64,000 nt of DNA from Bradyrhizobium sp. AZCC 1721 (GCF_036924715.1 NZ_JAZHSB010000001.1:2967001-3031000), one strand, 5' to 3'. Counted from the stretch's first letter, positions 9,968-19,083 are shown. Made by a program: numbers and translations. The notes: generated by a model not told the origin, from the letters alone.

Positions 9968-10077
9968 CCCGTCCCGATACGCCGTTCCCAAAACATTGGC
10001 GCTACTACATCTTCATCAAATGGGCGCTGATCGTTGCCGCGGTCCTGCTGGTCCTGAGATTGTTCGGAGTGCTTTGA
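9964..10077 (+). CDS. 37-residue single-pass membrane peptide
   Basis: A short reading frame begins with an ATG that overlaps the cysS stop (ATGA) and ends 4 bases before the GNAT start. The peptide begins [15 protein letters not shown] and then has one hydrophobic helix rich in Val, Leu and Ile (residues 16-35). The tight coupling at both ends and the coherent membrane segment argue that it is a real small gene rather than spacer. I believe similar peptides occur downstream of cysS in related genomes, but could not check. Function unknown. Confidence 0.6.
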   Translation: MTRPDTPFPKHWRYYIFIKWALIVAAVLLVLRLFGVL

Positions 10078-10081
10078 CGCG

Positions 10082-10594
10082 ATGGGACAGGCATTGCCAA
10101 AACCCGGCTTGCGGCCGTTTTTGCCGGCGGATGTTCCAATGCTGGCGGCGATCTTCGTTGCCGCCATCGAGGGGCTGACCGGCGACGATTATAGCGAGGC
10201 GCAGCAGGAAGCCTGGGCACAGGCGGCCGACGACGAAGACGCGTTCGGCAAGAAGCTCGCCGGGCAGTTGACGCTGATCGCGACCATCCAGAACGCGCCG
10301 GTCGGCTTCGCCTCGCTGAGGGGCGCTGACCATATCGATATGCTCTACGTGCATCCGAGCGTAGCCGGGCAGGGCGTGGCCTCGATGCTGGTCGATGCGC
10401 TGGAAAAACTGGCGGGCGCGCGCGGCGCGAAAACCCTGACGGTCGATGCCAGCGATACGGCCGAGCCGTTGTTCAGAAAGCGCGGCTATACCGCCAAGCA
10501 GCGCAATACCGTCTCGCTCAACGGCGAATGGCTCGCCAACACCACGATGCAGAAGACGCTGGCGACAAGCGCCGCGCCGGGAGCGCCGACATGA
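10082..10594 (+). CDS. GNAT-family N-acetyltransferase
   Basis: This 170-residue protein has the GCN5-type fold. The acetyl-CoA binding segment is MLYVHPSVAGQGVASMLV (V-x-P then Q-G-V-A-S), and the C-terminal motif is LFRKRGYT. It would transfer an acetyl group to an amine on an unknown small molecule or protein. It starts 4 bases after the 37-codon gene and its stop overlaps the cimA start by 4 bases, so translation of the whole cysS-cimA run is coupled. Confidence 0.85.
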   Translation: MGQALPKPGLRPFLPADVPMLAAIFVAAIEGLTGDDYSEAQQEAWAQAADDEDAFGKKLAGQLTLIATIQNAPVGFASLRGADHIDMLYVHPSVAGQGVASMLVDALEKLAGARGAKTLTVDASDTAEPLFRKRGYTAKQRNTVSLNGEWLANTTMQKTLATSAAPGAPT

Positions 10595-12189
10595 GCCGCG
10601 AACGCCTCTATCTGTTCGACACCACGCTGCGCGACGGCGCGCAGACCAACGGCGTGGATTTCACGCTGCACGACAAGCAGATCATCGCGCAGATGCTCGA
10701 TGAACTCGGCATCGACTACGTTGAAGGCGGTTATCCCGGCGCCAATCCGACCGACACCGAATTCTTCGCCGAAAAGCCGCAACTCGAACATGCCAAATTC
10801 ACCGCGTTCGGCATGACGCGCCGTCCCGGCCGTTCCGCCTCGAACGATCCGGGGCTGGCCGCGCTGATCGAGGCCAAGGCCGATGCGATCTGCTTCGTCG
10901 CAAAGTCCTCGGCCTATCAGGTGCGGGTGGCGCTCGAGACCACCAACGAGGAAAACCTCGCCTCGATCTGCGACAGCGTGGCTGCTGCGAAGGCCGCCGG
11001 GCGCGAGGTGATGGTCGACTGCGAGCACTTCTTCGACGGCTACAAGGAGAATGCCGATTTCGCGCTCGCCTGCGCCAAGGCAGCCTATGATTCCGGGGCG
11101 CGCTGGGTGGTGCTGTGCGATACCAATGGCGGCACCATGCCGCACGAGATCGAGACCATCGTCGGCGCTGTCACCAAGCACATCCCGGGCAGCCATGTCG
11201 GCATCCACGCCCATAACGACACCGAGCAGGCGGTGGCCAATTCGTTGGCCGCGGTGCGCGCGGGTGCGCGGCAGATCCAGGGCACGCTGAACGGGCTCGG
11301 CGAACGCTGCGGCAATGCCAACCTCTGCTCGCTGATCCCAACGCTGCGGCTGAAGAACGAGTTCTCCGACGCGTTGGAAATCGGCGTCACGGACGAGAAG
11401 ATGGCGACGCTGATGAAGGTGTCGCGCACGTTGGATGACATGCTCAACCGCGCCCCGAACCGCCACGCGGCATATGTCGGCGAAAGCGCCTTCGTGACCA
11501 AGGCCGGCATCCACGCCTCTGCGATGATGAAGGATCCGCACAGTTATGAGCACGTTTTGCCGGAAGCGGTCGGTAACCATCGCAAGGTGCTGGTGTCCGA
11601 CCAAGCCGGCCGCTCGAACGTCATGGCCGAACTCGACCGCGCCGGCATCGCCTATGACAAGAGCGATCCGAAGCTGGCGCGCCTGGTCGATGAACTGAAG
11701 GAGCGGGAAGCGGCCGGCTATGCCTATGAGTCCGCCGATGCTTCGTTCGATCTGCTGGCGCGGCGCACGCTCGGCCGGGTGCCGGAATATTTCAAGGTCG
11801 AGCAGTTCGACGTCAATGTCGAGCAGCGCTACAATGCCAACGGCCAGCGCGTCACGGTGGCGCTCGCGGTGGTGAAGGTCGATGTCGCCGGTGAACGCCT
11901 GATCTCGGCGGCGGAAGGCAACGGCCCCGTCAACGCGCTCGATGTCGCCTTGCGCAAGGATCTCGGCAAGTACCAGAAGTACATCGAGGGGCTGAAGCTG
12001 ATCGACTACCGCGTGCGTATCCTCAATGGCGGCACGGAAGCGGTGACGCGAGTTTTGATCGAGAGCGAGGATGAAAACGGCGATAGCTGGATCACAGTCG
12101 GCGTCTCGCCCAATATCATCGACGCCTCATTCCAGGCGCTGATGGATTCGGTGGTCTACAAGCTGGTGAAGTCAGGCGCGCCGGCGTGA
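10591..12189 (+). CDS. cimA: (R)-citramalate synthase
   Basis: Condenses pyruvate and acetyl-CoA to citramalate, the entry to threonine-independent isoleucine synthesis. The 532-residue protein has the DRE-TIM barrel of the LeuA family: FDTTLRDGAQTNGVDF at the N terminus, the metal-binding HAHNDTEQAVANS, and GTLNGLGERCGNANL. A C-terminal LeuA-type allosteric dimer domain follows. The lineage is the CimA type rather than isopropylmalate synthase, judged by YVEGGYPGANPTD. The ATG at 10591 overlaps the GNAT stop and directly begins MSRERLYLFDTTLRDG; an upstream extension would add nothing. Confidence 0.9.
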   Translation: MSRERLYLFDTTLRDGAQTNGVDFTLHDKQIIAQMLDELGIDYVEGGYPGANPTDTEFFAEKPQLEHAKFTAFGMTRRPGRSASNDPGLAALIEAKADAICFVAKSSAYQVRVALETTNEENLASICDSVAAAKAAGREVMVDCEHFFDGYKENADFALACAKAAYDSGARWVVLCDTNGGTMPHEIETIVGAVTKHIPGSHVGIHAHNDTEQAVANSLAAVRAGARQIQGTLNGLGERCGNANLCSLIPTLRLKNEFSDALEIGVTDEKMATLMKVSRTLDDMLNRAPNRHAAYVGESAFVTKAGIHASAMMKDPHSYEHVLPEAVGNHRKVLVSDQAGRSNVMAELDRAGIAYDKSDPKLARLVDELKEREAAGYAYESADASFDLLARRTLGRVPEYFKVEQFDVNVEQRYNANGQRVTVALAVVKVDVAGERLISAAEGNGPVNALDVALRKDLGKYQKYIEGLKLIDYRVRILNGGTEAVTRVLIESEDENGDSWITVGVSPNIIDASFQALMDSVVYKLVKSGAPA

Positions 12190-12212
12190 GGTGCGCGATG
12201 ACGGTGTAACCG

Positions 12213-12298
12213 CCGTCATTGCGAGGAGCGCAGCGACGAAGCAATCCATCCCGCCGCGAAGAAAGTATGGATTGCTTCGCTTGCGCTCGCAATGACGG
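12213..12298. repeat. Palindromic intergenic repeat (REP-like)
   Basis: A long imperfect inverted repeat has its left arm at 12213-12249 and right arm at 12267-12298. The ends read CCGTCATTGCGAGGAGCGC and its partner GCGCTCGCAATGACGG; the inner parts end GAAGCAATCCAT and ATGGATTGCTTC. The arms flank a 17-base loop. I recognise this as a repeat scattered through Bradyrhizobium-type genomes. It could fold as RNA between cimA and the VOC gene. Confidence 0.8.
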
Positions 12299-12319
12299 GG
12301 AGAGAGCAGGAGCCATTCC

Positions 12320-12697
12320 ATGATCGATCATATCTCCGTCGGCGTCAGCGACCTCGAACGTTCAGCGCGCTTCTATGAAGCAACCCTCGCAGCCCTCGGC
12401 CTCTCACGGCTCGTCACCCGTCCCGCAACCATCGGCTTCGGCAAAACCTACCCCGAATTCTGGATCAACCTGCGCGCCGGCATGGCGTCGGTCGCGCCCG
12501 AAAGCGGCACCCATATTTGCCTTCGCGCGAAAACAACTGCCGATGTCGATGCGTTTCACGCAGAAGCGCTGAAGTCCGGCGGCCGTTCCGACGGCGCGCC
12601 GGGCATTCGGCCGCATGATCGCGTCAAATATTACGCCGCCTTTGCCATCGACCCCGATGGCAACCGCATCGAAGCGGTAACGTTTCCGAGCGAGTGA
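12320..12697 (+). CDS. VOC-family (glyoxalase/bleomycin-resistance fold) protein
   Basis: This 125-residue protein begins MIDHISVGVSDLERSARFYEA, the first beta-alpha-beta module of the vicinal oxygen chelate fold, with a metal-ligand His at position 4. It ends with the paired module FAIDPDGNRIEAV containing the acidic ligand. Members include glyoxalases, dioxygenases and drug-binding proteins; the substrate is unknown. It has a good AGGAG site 7 bases upstream and lies just after the palindromic repeat. It converges on the LOG gene. Confidence 0.87.
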   Translation: MIDHISVGVSDLERSARFYEATLAALGLSRLVTRPATIGFGKTYPEFWINLRAGMASVAPESGTHICLRAKTTADVDAFHAEALKSGGRSDGAPGIRPHDRVKYYAAFAIDPDGNRIEAVTFPSE

Positions 12698-12702
12698 GCC
12701 GA

Positions 12703-12719
12703 GGAGGCCTAAAGCCTCC
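12703..12719. terminator. Possible bidirectional hairpin between convergent genes
   Basis: GGAGGC at 12703-12708 pairs with GCCTCC at 12714-12719 around a 5-base loop that contains the stop codon of the minus-strand LOG gene. No T-run follows on either strand, so it is weak evidence for termination. Confidence 0.3.
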
Positions 12720-13314
12720 GCGCCACTTCCGGCGCAAGCTTCTTTGTCGCCGCCGGCGTACGGGCGGCGTGGGCACTCAGGCGCGGCAGGATGTCTTCCA
12801 CGCGGTCGGCTATCAGCACGTCAATTGGGAACGCCGGGCGGATAAATTCGGTCGCGCGCATATGCGCGAGCAGCGAGAGCAGCGGTTCCCAGAAGCCGTC
12901 GATGTTGGCGAGCAGCACCGGCTTGGAGTGGCGGCCTAGTTGCTGCCAGGTCATCTGCTCGACCAGTTCTTCCAGCGTGCCGATGCCGCCGGGCAGCGCC
13001 ACGAAGGCGTCCGAGCGTTCGAACATCAGCCGTTTGCGCTCGTGCATGTCAGGCGTGACGATCATCTCCTGGACACGCGACAGCGCAAGTTCACGCGATT
13101 TCAAAAAATCCGGGATGATGCCGGTGACGAGGCCGCCATGATCCAGGGTGGACTTGGCGATCTCGCCCATCAGCCCGACCGATCCGCCGCCATAGACGAG
13201 GCGGATACTGTTCTCGGCAAAAGTTTTTCCCAGGGCTTGGGCAGCTTCGACAAAACGGGGATTGGAGCCGGCGCCGGAGCCGCAATAGACACAGACAGTT
13301 TTGATTTGATCCAT
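12709..13314 (-). CDS. LOG-family protein (nucleotide phosphoribohydrolase, TIGR00730)
   Basis: Members cleave cytokinin riboside monophosphates or AMP-type nucleotides to free base and ribose 5-phosphate. The 201-residue protein has the Rossmann-like fold with the start VCVYCGSGAGSNP, the loop YGGGSVGLMG and the catalytic PGGIGTLEE motif. The ATG at 13314 (MDQIKTVCVYCG) is chosen over one 21 bases upstream, since the fold begins there. In rhizobia these enzymes may release cytokinin; whether this one does is not visible. Confidence 0.88.
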   Translation of the reverse strand: MDQIKTVCVYCGSGAGSNPRFVEAAQALGKTFAENSIRLVYGGGSVGLMGEIAKSTLDHGGLVTGIIPDFLKSRELALSRVQEMIVTPDMHERKRLMFERSDAFVALPGGIGTLEELVEQMTWQQLGRHSKPVLLANIDGFWEPLLSLLAHMRATEFIRPAFPIDVLIADRVEDILPRLSAHAARTPAATKKLAPEVARRL

Positions 13315-13526
13315 GGAGACCATGTGGCACTGCACCCAGAAAACCTCAAGTCTGATTGATTTCGCTGATGCAGCAGAAATAGGCCCGAAATCAAACCAAA
13401 CGGGGGAAAGATTTATCTTTCAAGGCTGTACGGGAGAGTTAAACGCTTTATATGACGGGCCTATGCAGATCATCAGAAACCATCTGACGGCGGTCGGTGC
13501 GCCATCTTGCGTTGGGCGCGACAGCG

Positions 13527-15515
13527 ATGGCTGATTCTGATTCGCACACCGATATCGCCCAACTGCCGGCCGACAACGCTCCCGAAAAGGCGACCCTGAT
13601 CGGGACGCTGGTTCACCTGTGGCCCTATATCTGGCCCGGCGACCGCGCGGACCTGAAAATGCGCGTCATCTGGTCGATGGTGCTGTTGCTCGCGGCGAAG
13701 CTCGCGACGCTGACGGTGCCGTTCACCTTCAAATGGGCGATCGATGCGCTCAACGGCATGGGCACGGCACCGGTCGAGGCCTCGAACTGGATGCTGTGGC
13801 TGATCGCCTCGCCACTGCTAATGACCGCGAGCTACGGCGCGGTGCGGGTGCTTATGGCGGTGCTGACGCAGTTTCGCGACGGCATCTTCGCCCGCGTCGC
13901 CATGCATGCGGTACGCAAACTCGCCTACATCACCTTCGTTCACATGCACGAATTGTCGCTGCGCTTTCATCTGGAGCGCAAGACCGGCGGCCTGACGCGC
14001 GTCCTGGAGCGCGGCCGCACCGGCATCGAGGTGATCGTGCGGATGGTGATCCTGCAGCTCATCCCGACCATCGTCGAGGTCTCGCTCTTGATGGCGGTGC
14101 TGCTGTGGCAGTTCGACTGGCGCTATGTGCTGGTCACCGCGATCACGGTCGTGATCTACATGTACTACACCTACATCGCGACCGAATGGCGGATCGAAAT
14201 CCGCCGCAAGATGAACGATTCCGACACCGAAGCGAACACCAAGGCGATCGACTCGCTGCTCAACTACGAGACGGTGAAGTATTTCAGCGCCGAGACGCGC
14301 GAAGCCGAACGCTACGACCGTTCGATGGAGCGCTACGAGCATAACAGCGTCAAGACCTATACCTCGCTCGCGGTGCTCAACACCGGGCAGGCGGTCATCT
14401 TCACCATCGGCCTCACCGCGACCATGCTGATGTGCGCGCTGGGCGTGCGCAACGGCACCAACACGGTCGGCGATTTCGTCATGGTCAACGCCATGATGAT
14501 CCAGCTCTACCAGCCCCTGAACTTCATGGGCATGGTCTATCGCGAGATCAAGCAGGCGATCATCGACATCGAGAAGATGTTCAACGTGCTGTCGCGCAAT
14601 CCGGAGATCAAGGACATCGAGGGCGCCGCGCCGCTCGTGGTCAGCGCCGGCAATGTGCGCTTCGAGGACGTGCGCTTTGCCTATGATCCGGAGCGGTTGA
14701 TCCTCAAAGGCCTCAGCTTCGAGGTGCCCGCCGGCAAGACGGTCGCGATCGTCGGTCCCTCAGGCGCCGGCAAGTCGACGATTTCACGGCTGCTGTTCCG
14801 CCTCTACGACGTCTCCAGCGGCAAAATCCTGATCGACGGCCAGGATATCAGAAACGTCACGCAGGCGAGCCTGCGCGCCTCGATCGGCATGGTTCCGCAG
14901 GATACCGTGCTGTTCAACGACACCATCCGCTACAACATCCGCTACGGCCGCTGGGACGCCGGCGATACCGAGGTGGAAGAGGCGGCGCAACTGGCGCAGA
15001 TCGACAGCTTCATTCGCAACTCGCCCAAGGGTTACGAAACCCAGGTCGGCGAACGCGGCCTGAAACTGTCGGGCGGCGAGAAGCAGCGCGTGGCGATCGC
15101 GCGCACGGTGTTGAAGGCGCCGCCGATCCTTGTCCTTGATGAGGCCACTTCCGCGCTCGACAGCCACACCGAGCACGAAATCCAGGAAGCGCTGGAGCGC
15201 GTCTCGCGCGGCCGCACCTCGCTGGTGATTGCCCACCGGCTGTCGACGATCGTTGGCGCCGATGAAATTATCGTGCTGGATCAAGGGCGCATCGCCGAGC
15301 GCGGCACCCATGTCGGGCTTTTGGCAGCCGGCGGGCTTTATGCCAGCATGTGGAATAGGCAGCGCGAAGCCGAGGCGGCGCGGGAGAAGCTCGCGCAGAT
15401 CGACGACGGCAACGAAGCGCCGAACCGCGCCCCGCCGCCGGTCGATGATCCGCTCAATGAGCCGGCCGGCGATCAGCCAAAATCCAAAGATCCCTTGGCA
15501 ACCGCCGCGGAATAA
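13527..15515 (+). CDS. ABC exporter half-transporter, Atm1/HMT1-like
   Basis: The 662-residue fused permease-ATPase has six membrane helices in residues about 40-320. The nucleotide-binding domain has Walker A GPSGAGKST, signature LSGGEKQR, Walker B ILVLDEATSALD and the H-loop VIAHRLST. The order and the permease segment around YNYETVKYF-like LLNYETVKYFSAE match the Atm1/heavy-metal-tolerance type that exports glutathione-linked or metal compounds. A GTG 30 bases upstream (13497) is an alternative start; neither has a clear ribosome site. It lies about 60 bp upstream of psd but with no shared function evident. Confidence 0.9.
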   Translation: MADSDSHTDIAQLPADNAPEKATLIGTLVHLWPYIWPGDRADLKMRVIWSMVLLLAAKLATLTVPFTFKWAIDALNGMGTAPVEASNWMLWLIASPLLMTASYGAVRVLMAVLTQFRDGIFARVAMHAVRKLAYITFVHMHELSLRFHLERKTGGLTRVLERGRTGIEVIVRMVILQLIPTIVEVSLLMAVLLWQFDWRYVLVTAITVVIYMYYTYIATEWRIEIRRKMNDSDTEANTKAIDSLLNYETVKYFSAETREAERYDRSMERYEHNSVKTYTSLAVLNTGQAVIFTIGLTATMLMCALGVRNGTNTVGDFVMVNAMMIQLYQPLNFMGMVYREIKQAIIDIEKMFNVLSRNPEIKDIEGAAPLVVSAGNVRFEDVRFAYDPERLILKGLSFEVPAGKTVAIVGPSGAGKSTISRLLFRLYDVSSGKILIDGQDIRNVTQASLRASIGMVPQDTVLFNDTIRYNIRYGRWDAGDTEVEEAAQLAQIDSFIRNSPKGYETQVGERGLKLSGGEKQRVAIARTVLKAPPILVLDEATSALDSHTEHEIQEALERVSRGRTSLVIAHRLSTIVGADEIIVLDQGRIAERGTHVGLLAAGGLYASMWNRQREAEAAREKLAQIDDGNEAPNRAPPPVDDPLNEPAGDQPKSKDPLATAAE

Positions 15516-15572
15516 TCCAAATACGCCGCTACTTCCAAAGGCAGGAAGCTGGCCAGACAACAGTGAGCCTCA

Positions 15573-16271
15573 ATGTCGATTGCGAACTCCATCCGCGCGC
15601 AGATCCCACCGATCCACTCGGAGGGCTATCCGTTCATCGGCGGCTTTGCGCTGGCCAGCCTGATCCTGTTCTGGCTCTGGACGCCGCTGGGTTGGATCGG
15701 CACCATCCTGACCGTCTGGTGCGCGCTGTTCTTCCGCGATCCGGTCCGCGTGACGCCGGTGCGCGACGGCATCGTGGTGTCGCCGGCCGATGGTCGCGTC
15801 TCGATGGTTGCTCAGGTGCTGCCGCCGGCCGAACTCGGCCTCGGCGATAGGCCCTTGCCGCGCATTTCGATCTTCATGAGCGTGTTCAACTGCCACGTGA
15901 ACCGCAGCCCGGTGACCGGCCGGATTGACCGTATCGCCTACCGGCCCGGCACCTTCATCAATGCCGAGCTCGACAAGGCCAGCGAAGACAATGAGCGCAA
16001 TTCGCTGGTGATCTCGACCACGAACGGCCGGATCGGCGTGGTCCAGATCGCCGGATTGGTAGCGCGGCGGATTGTCTCATTCGTGCGCGAAGGCCAGTCG
16101 ATCGGCGCCGGCGAGCGGTTCGGCCTGATCCGTTTCGGCTCGCGTCTGGACGTCTATCTGCCCGAAGGCACGAGATCGCTGGTTTCGGAAGGCCAGACGG
16201 CGATTGCCGGCGAGACGATTTTGGCCGATTTCGGCTCGACCGAGCAGGGCCGGACTTTTCGCGCCGATTAA
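15573..16271 (+). CDS. psd: Phosphatidylserine decarboxylase proenzyme
   Basis: Decarboxylates phosphatidylserine to phosphatidylethanolamine at the inner membrane. The 232-residue protein has the short, archaeal-type layout found in alphaproteobacteria: an N-terminal membrane helix pair (about residues 20-52), [13 protein letters not shown], and the self-cleavage site [11 protein letters not shown]. Cleavage between Gly189 and Ser190 would turn Ser190 into the pyruvoyl cofactor. pssA follows 73 bp downstream, giving consecutive steps of the same pathway in one operon. Confidence 0.95.
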   Translation: MSIANSIRAQIPPIHSEGYPFIGGFALASLILFWLWTPLGWIGTILTVWCALFFRDPVRVTPVRDGIVVSPADGRVSMVAQVLPPAELGLGDRPLPRISIFMSVFNCHVNRSPVTGRIDRIAYRPGTFINAELDKASEDNERNSLVISTTNGRIGVVQIAGLVARRIVSFVREGQSIGAGERFGLIRFGSRLDVYLPEGTRSLVSEGQTAIAGETILADFGSTEQGRTFRAD

Positions 16272-16344
16272 CCAATTCGGCGCCTAAATGGCTAGGCGGC
16301 TGCCAATGGCAAACCGGGCCGGCGCTTGCTATATAATGGCTGGC

Positions 16345-17226
16345 ATGCTGATCCCGGACCCCAAATACCCTGAACTGCGCCGCCGCCGGTTTCGCCCGAT
16401 CCCGGTGCGGATGCTGGTGCCCAACGTCATCACCTTGCTCGCGATCTGCGCCGGGCTGACGGCGATCCGCCTGTCGATCGAAGGGCGCATGGAGCTCGCG
16501 GTCGCGGCGATCGTATTCGCGGCGGTGCTTGACGGGGTCGACGGGCGCGTGGCGCGCATGATCAAGGGCCAGTCGAAATTCGGCGCCGAGCTCGACAGCC
16601 TGGCGGATTTCGTCAATTTCGGCGTCGCGCCCGGCCTGATGCTGTATTTCTGGCAGCTCCAGGAATTGAACAATGGCGGCTGGATCGCCGCGATGGTGTT
16701 TGCGATCGCGGGCGGCCTGCGGCTTGCGCGCTTCAACGCCAGCATCGACGATCCGAACAAGCCTGCCTTTGCTGCGAACTATTTCACCGGCGTGCCGGCG
16801 CCGGCCGGCGCGATCCTTGCGATGCTGCCGTTCTATCTGGCGTTTCTCGGCGTCCCCAAGCCGCCGGCAATGCTGACCGCGGCCTATACGTTGCTGATCG
16901 CGTTCCTGATGGTGTCGCGGCTGCCGGTATTTTCCGGCAAGACGGTGAAGATGCGCGTGCCGCCGGAAATGGTGTTGCCGGTCTTCGTCTCCGTGGTGTT
17001 CTTCGTCGCGCTTCTTATCGGCTACCCCTGGCACATCCTCTCGATCGGCTCGGTGCTCTACCTCGTGAGCCTGCCCTGGGGCTGGAAATCCTATCGCGAT
17101 CATGAGCGCAACGCCGCCCTTGCCGCACAGCCGGCTCCGACGGCTGAAACCACGGCGTCATCTCCGGCGACATTCTCGCCGACCCCCAGCGAAACCGAGG
17201 ACGAACGGCCGGCGCGGCTGAACTGA
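16345..17226 (+). CDS. pssA: CDP-diacylglycerol-serine O-phosphatidyltransferase
   Basis: Makes phosphatidylserine from CDP-diacylglycerol and serine, the substrate for Psd next door. The 293-residue membrane protein carries the CDP-alcohol phosphatidyltransferase signature DGVDGRVARM followed by GAELDSLADF, giving the paired Asp metal sites. About eight hydrophobic helices and a Pro/Thr-rich cytosolic tail follow. Starts at 16288, 16336 and 16345 are in frame. I favour 16345 (MLIPDPKYPELRRRRF) because the upstream stretch includes a TATAAT-like element at 16332-16337, but this is not decisive. Confidence 0.93.
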   Translation: MLIPDPKYPELRRRRFRPIPVRMLVPNVITLLAICAGLTAIRLSIEGRMELAVAAIVFAAVLDGVDGRVARMIKGQSKFGAELDSLADFVNFGVAPGLMLYFWQLQELNNGGWIAAMVFAIAGGLRLARFNASIDDPNKPAFAANYFTGVPAPAGAILAMLPFYLAFLGVPKPPAMLTAAYTLLIAFLMVSRLPVFSGKTVKMRVPPEMVLPVFVSVVFFVALLIGYPWHILSIGSVLYLVSLPWGWKSYRDHERNAALAAQPAPTAETTASSPATFSPTPSETEDERPARLN

Positions 17227-17355
17227 GCGTCCTCGCCACTCTCCGATATGGCTGCCATGAGCGCTGCCGAGTTGGGTTCTCCTCCAATCTCGGCTATAGG
17301 GCTTAGCGAACTACGGCCTCAAAGAGCCGGGCCGAAAAAATCAGGAGAGAACGCC

Positions 17356-18075
17356 GTGAACAAAGCCGTTACCGCCCCGCTGCCTGCTTCCGTCCTCGAG
17401 GCGCTGGCGCGCTACGACACCCCGACGATCTGCAATGCGATGGAGATCGTGGCGCCGGAGCGCCGCCTGATCGGCTACACCACCAAGCCGCTGGTCTGTC
17501 CGTTCCCCGATCTGCCGCCGATGGTCGGCTACGCCCGCACGGTGACGATCCGCTCGGTGCTCAAATCCACGCTTCCCGCCGATGAGCAGGCGAAGCGCCG
17601 CATCGCCTATTACGAATATGTCGGCACCGGCTTCGGCCCGCGCATCACCGTGATCCAGGATATCGATGGCGCCGATGTCGGCTATGGCGCGTTCTGGGGC
17701 GAGGTGCAGAGCAACGTGCACAAGGCGCTCGGCTGCCTAGGCGTTATCACCGACGGCTCGATCCGCGATATCCCGCAATGGGCGCCGGGCTTCCAGGCTT
17801 TGGCCGGTTCGATCGGACCGTCGCATGCCTGGGTCCATGCCGAACATTGGGGCGGCGAGGTGCGCGTCGCCGGCATGACGGTGCATTCGGACGATCTGAT
17901 CCACGCTGACCAGCACGGCGCCATCGTGATCCCCATCGACATCGCGGCAAAGGTTCCGGAGGCCGCCGAACTCTGCGGCCGGCGCGAGACGCCGATCCTG
18001 GAGATCGCGCGCAGCCCGGACTTCACGCTGGAAAAACTGAAAGAGGCGCTGAAGCGCTCGGCGGAGATTCACTGA
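17356..18075 (+). CDS. RraA-family protein (HMG/CHA aldolase-like)
   Basis: This 239-residue protein starts at a GTG with an AGGAGA site 6 bases upstream. It has the RraA/demethylmenaquinone-methyltransferase-like fold, with GAFWGEVQSNVHKALGC and ITDGSIRDIP, the latter holding the Gly-x-Arg-Asp metal/substrate motif of 4-hydroxy-4-methyl-2-oxoglutarate aldolases. Such enzymes split oxaloacetate-like or hydroxymethylglutarate compounds from aromatic ring cleavage. A Bug-type binding protein gene follows 39 bp downstream, suggesting uptake and breakdown of a carboxylic acid. A true RNase E regulator role is unlikely. Confidence 0.85.
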   Translation: MNKAVTAPLPASVLEALARYDTPTICNAMEIVAPERRLIGYTTKPLVCPFPDLPPMVGYARTVTIRSVLKSTLPADEQAKRRIAYYEYVGTGFGPRITVIQDIDGADVGYGAFWGEVQSNVHKALGCLGVITDGSIRDIPQWAPGFQALAGSIGPSHAWVHAEHWGGEVRVAGMTVHSDDLIHADQHGAIVIPIDIAAKVPEAAELCGRRETPILEIARSPDFTLEKLKEALKRSAEIH

Positions 18076-18114
18076 CGAAAAGTCGGATCTAACAAACGGG
18101 CGAGGGGGAGCGCT

Positions 18115-19083
18115 ATGAGACGGTTCTGGGCGGCACTGTCATTATCGTTCCTTCTCGGTGTCGCAGCCGTGCAGGCACAAACCTATCCCTCGCGGCCGAT
18201 CACGCTGATCGTGCCGTTCCCGCCGGGCGGATCGACCGATACCGCCGCGCGGATCATGGGCGAGCGGATGCGGGCAACGCTCGGCCAGTCGGTCGTGATC
18301 GAAAATGTCGGCGGCGCCGGCGGTAGCATTGGCGTCGGTCGCGTCGCCCGCGCTGCGCCTGACGGCTATACCTTCGACATCGGCCAGTGGGACACCCACG
18401 TCGGCAGCATCATCTACAAGCTCGACTACGATCTCGAAAAGGATTTTGAGCCGATCGCGCTGGTCTCGAACAACCCGCAGCTCATGGTCGCCAAGAAGGA
18501 CCTGCCGGCGAACACGCTGGCCGAACTCGTCGCGTGGATGAAGGAAAACCCCGGCAAGATCAATTTCGTCAACCAGAATGCGGCGGCGAACGTCACCGGC
18601 GTTTTGTTCGAGAACCTGACCAAGCAGAAGGTGCAGTTCATTCCCTATCGCGGCGCCGGGCCTGCGATGACCGATCTCGTCTCGGGCACGGTCGATCTCT
18701 TGGTGGTGCAGGGCGCGGTGGCGCTGCCGCAAATCCGCGCCGGCAAGATCAAGGCGCTCGCCAACCTTTCGCCGACGCGCTCGGCCTCGATGCCGGACAT
18801 TCCGACCGCGGACGAGAGTGGCGTACCCGGTCTCTACATGTCCGGCTGGTTCGGCTTCTGGGCGCCGAAGGGCACACCGAGAGAGATCATCGCCAAGCTC
18901 AATGCGGCGACAACAGAGGCGCTGGCCGATCCCGCGATCCAGAAGCGTTTTACCGAACTCGGACTCGACGTCGCTCCGCGCGCGCAGCAGACGCCGGAAG
19001 CATTGGCCGCCTTCCAGAAGGCCGAGATCGAAAAATGGTGGCCGATCATCAAGTCAGCCGGCATGGGCACCCAGGCGCAGTGA
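18115..19083 (+). CDS. Tripartite tricarboxylate transporter substrate-binding protein (Bug/TctC family)
   Basis: The 322-residue periplasmic protein has a signal peptide ending near VQAQ (residue 22). The family opening is YPSRPITLIVPFPPGGSTD, and the ligand-loop Asp sits in TAARIMGERM. Bug proteins bind carboxylates such as citrate, aspartate or aromatic acids. No tctA or tctB membrane genes lie beside it, so it is one of the orphan binding proteins usual for this family. It must work with a distant permease or as a sensor. It is probably in an operon with the RraA-like gene upstream. Confidence 0.92.
   Translation: MRRFWAALSLSFLLGVAAVQAQTYPSRPITLIVPFPPGGSTDTAARIMGERMRATLGQSVVIENVGGAGGSIGVGRVARAAPDGYTFDIGQWDTHVGSIIYKLDYDLEKDFEPIALVSNNPQLMVAKKDLPANTLAELVAWMKENPGKINFVNQNAAANVTGVLFENLTKQKVQFIPYRGAGPAMTDLVSGTVDLLVVQGAVALPQIRAGKIKALANLSPTRSASMPDIPTADESGVPGLYMSGWFGFWAPKGTPREIIAKLNAATTEALADPAIQKRFTELGLDVAPRAQQTPEALAAFQKAEIEKWWPIIKSAGMGTQAQ

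Noticed and set aside
13463..13534. A 23-codon leader peptide ahead of the ABC exporter
   Set aside because: The ATG lacks a ribosome site and no attenuator hairpin follows; it overlaps the exporter start region.
15958..17103. A 381-codon minus-strand frame opposite psd and pssA
   Set aside because: It has a His/Arg/Asp-rich shadow composition and no domain, and both sense genes are unmistakable.
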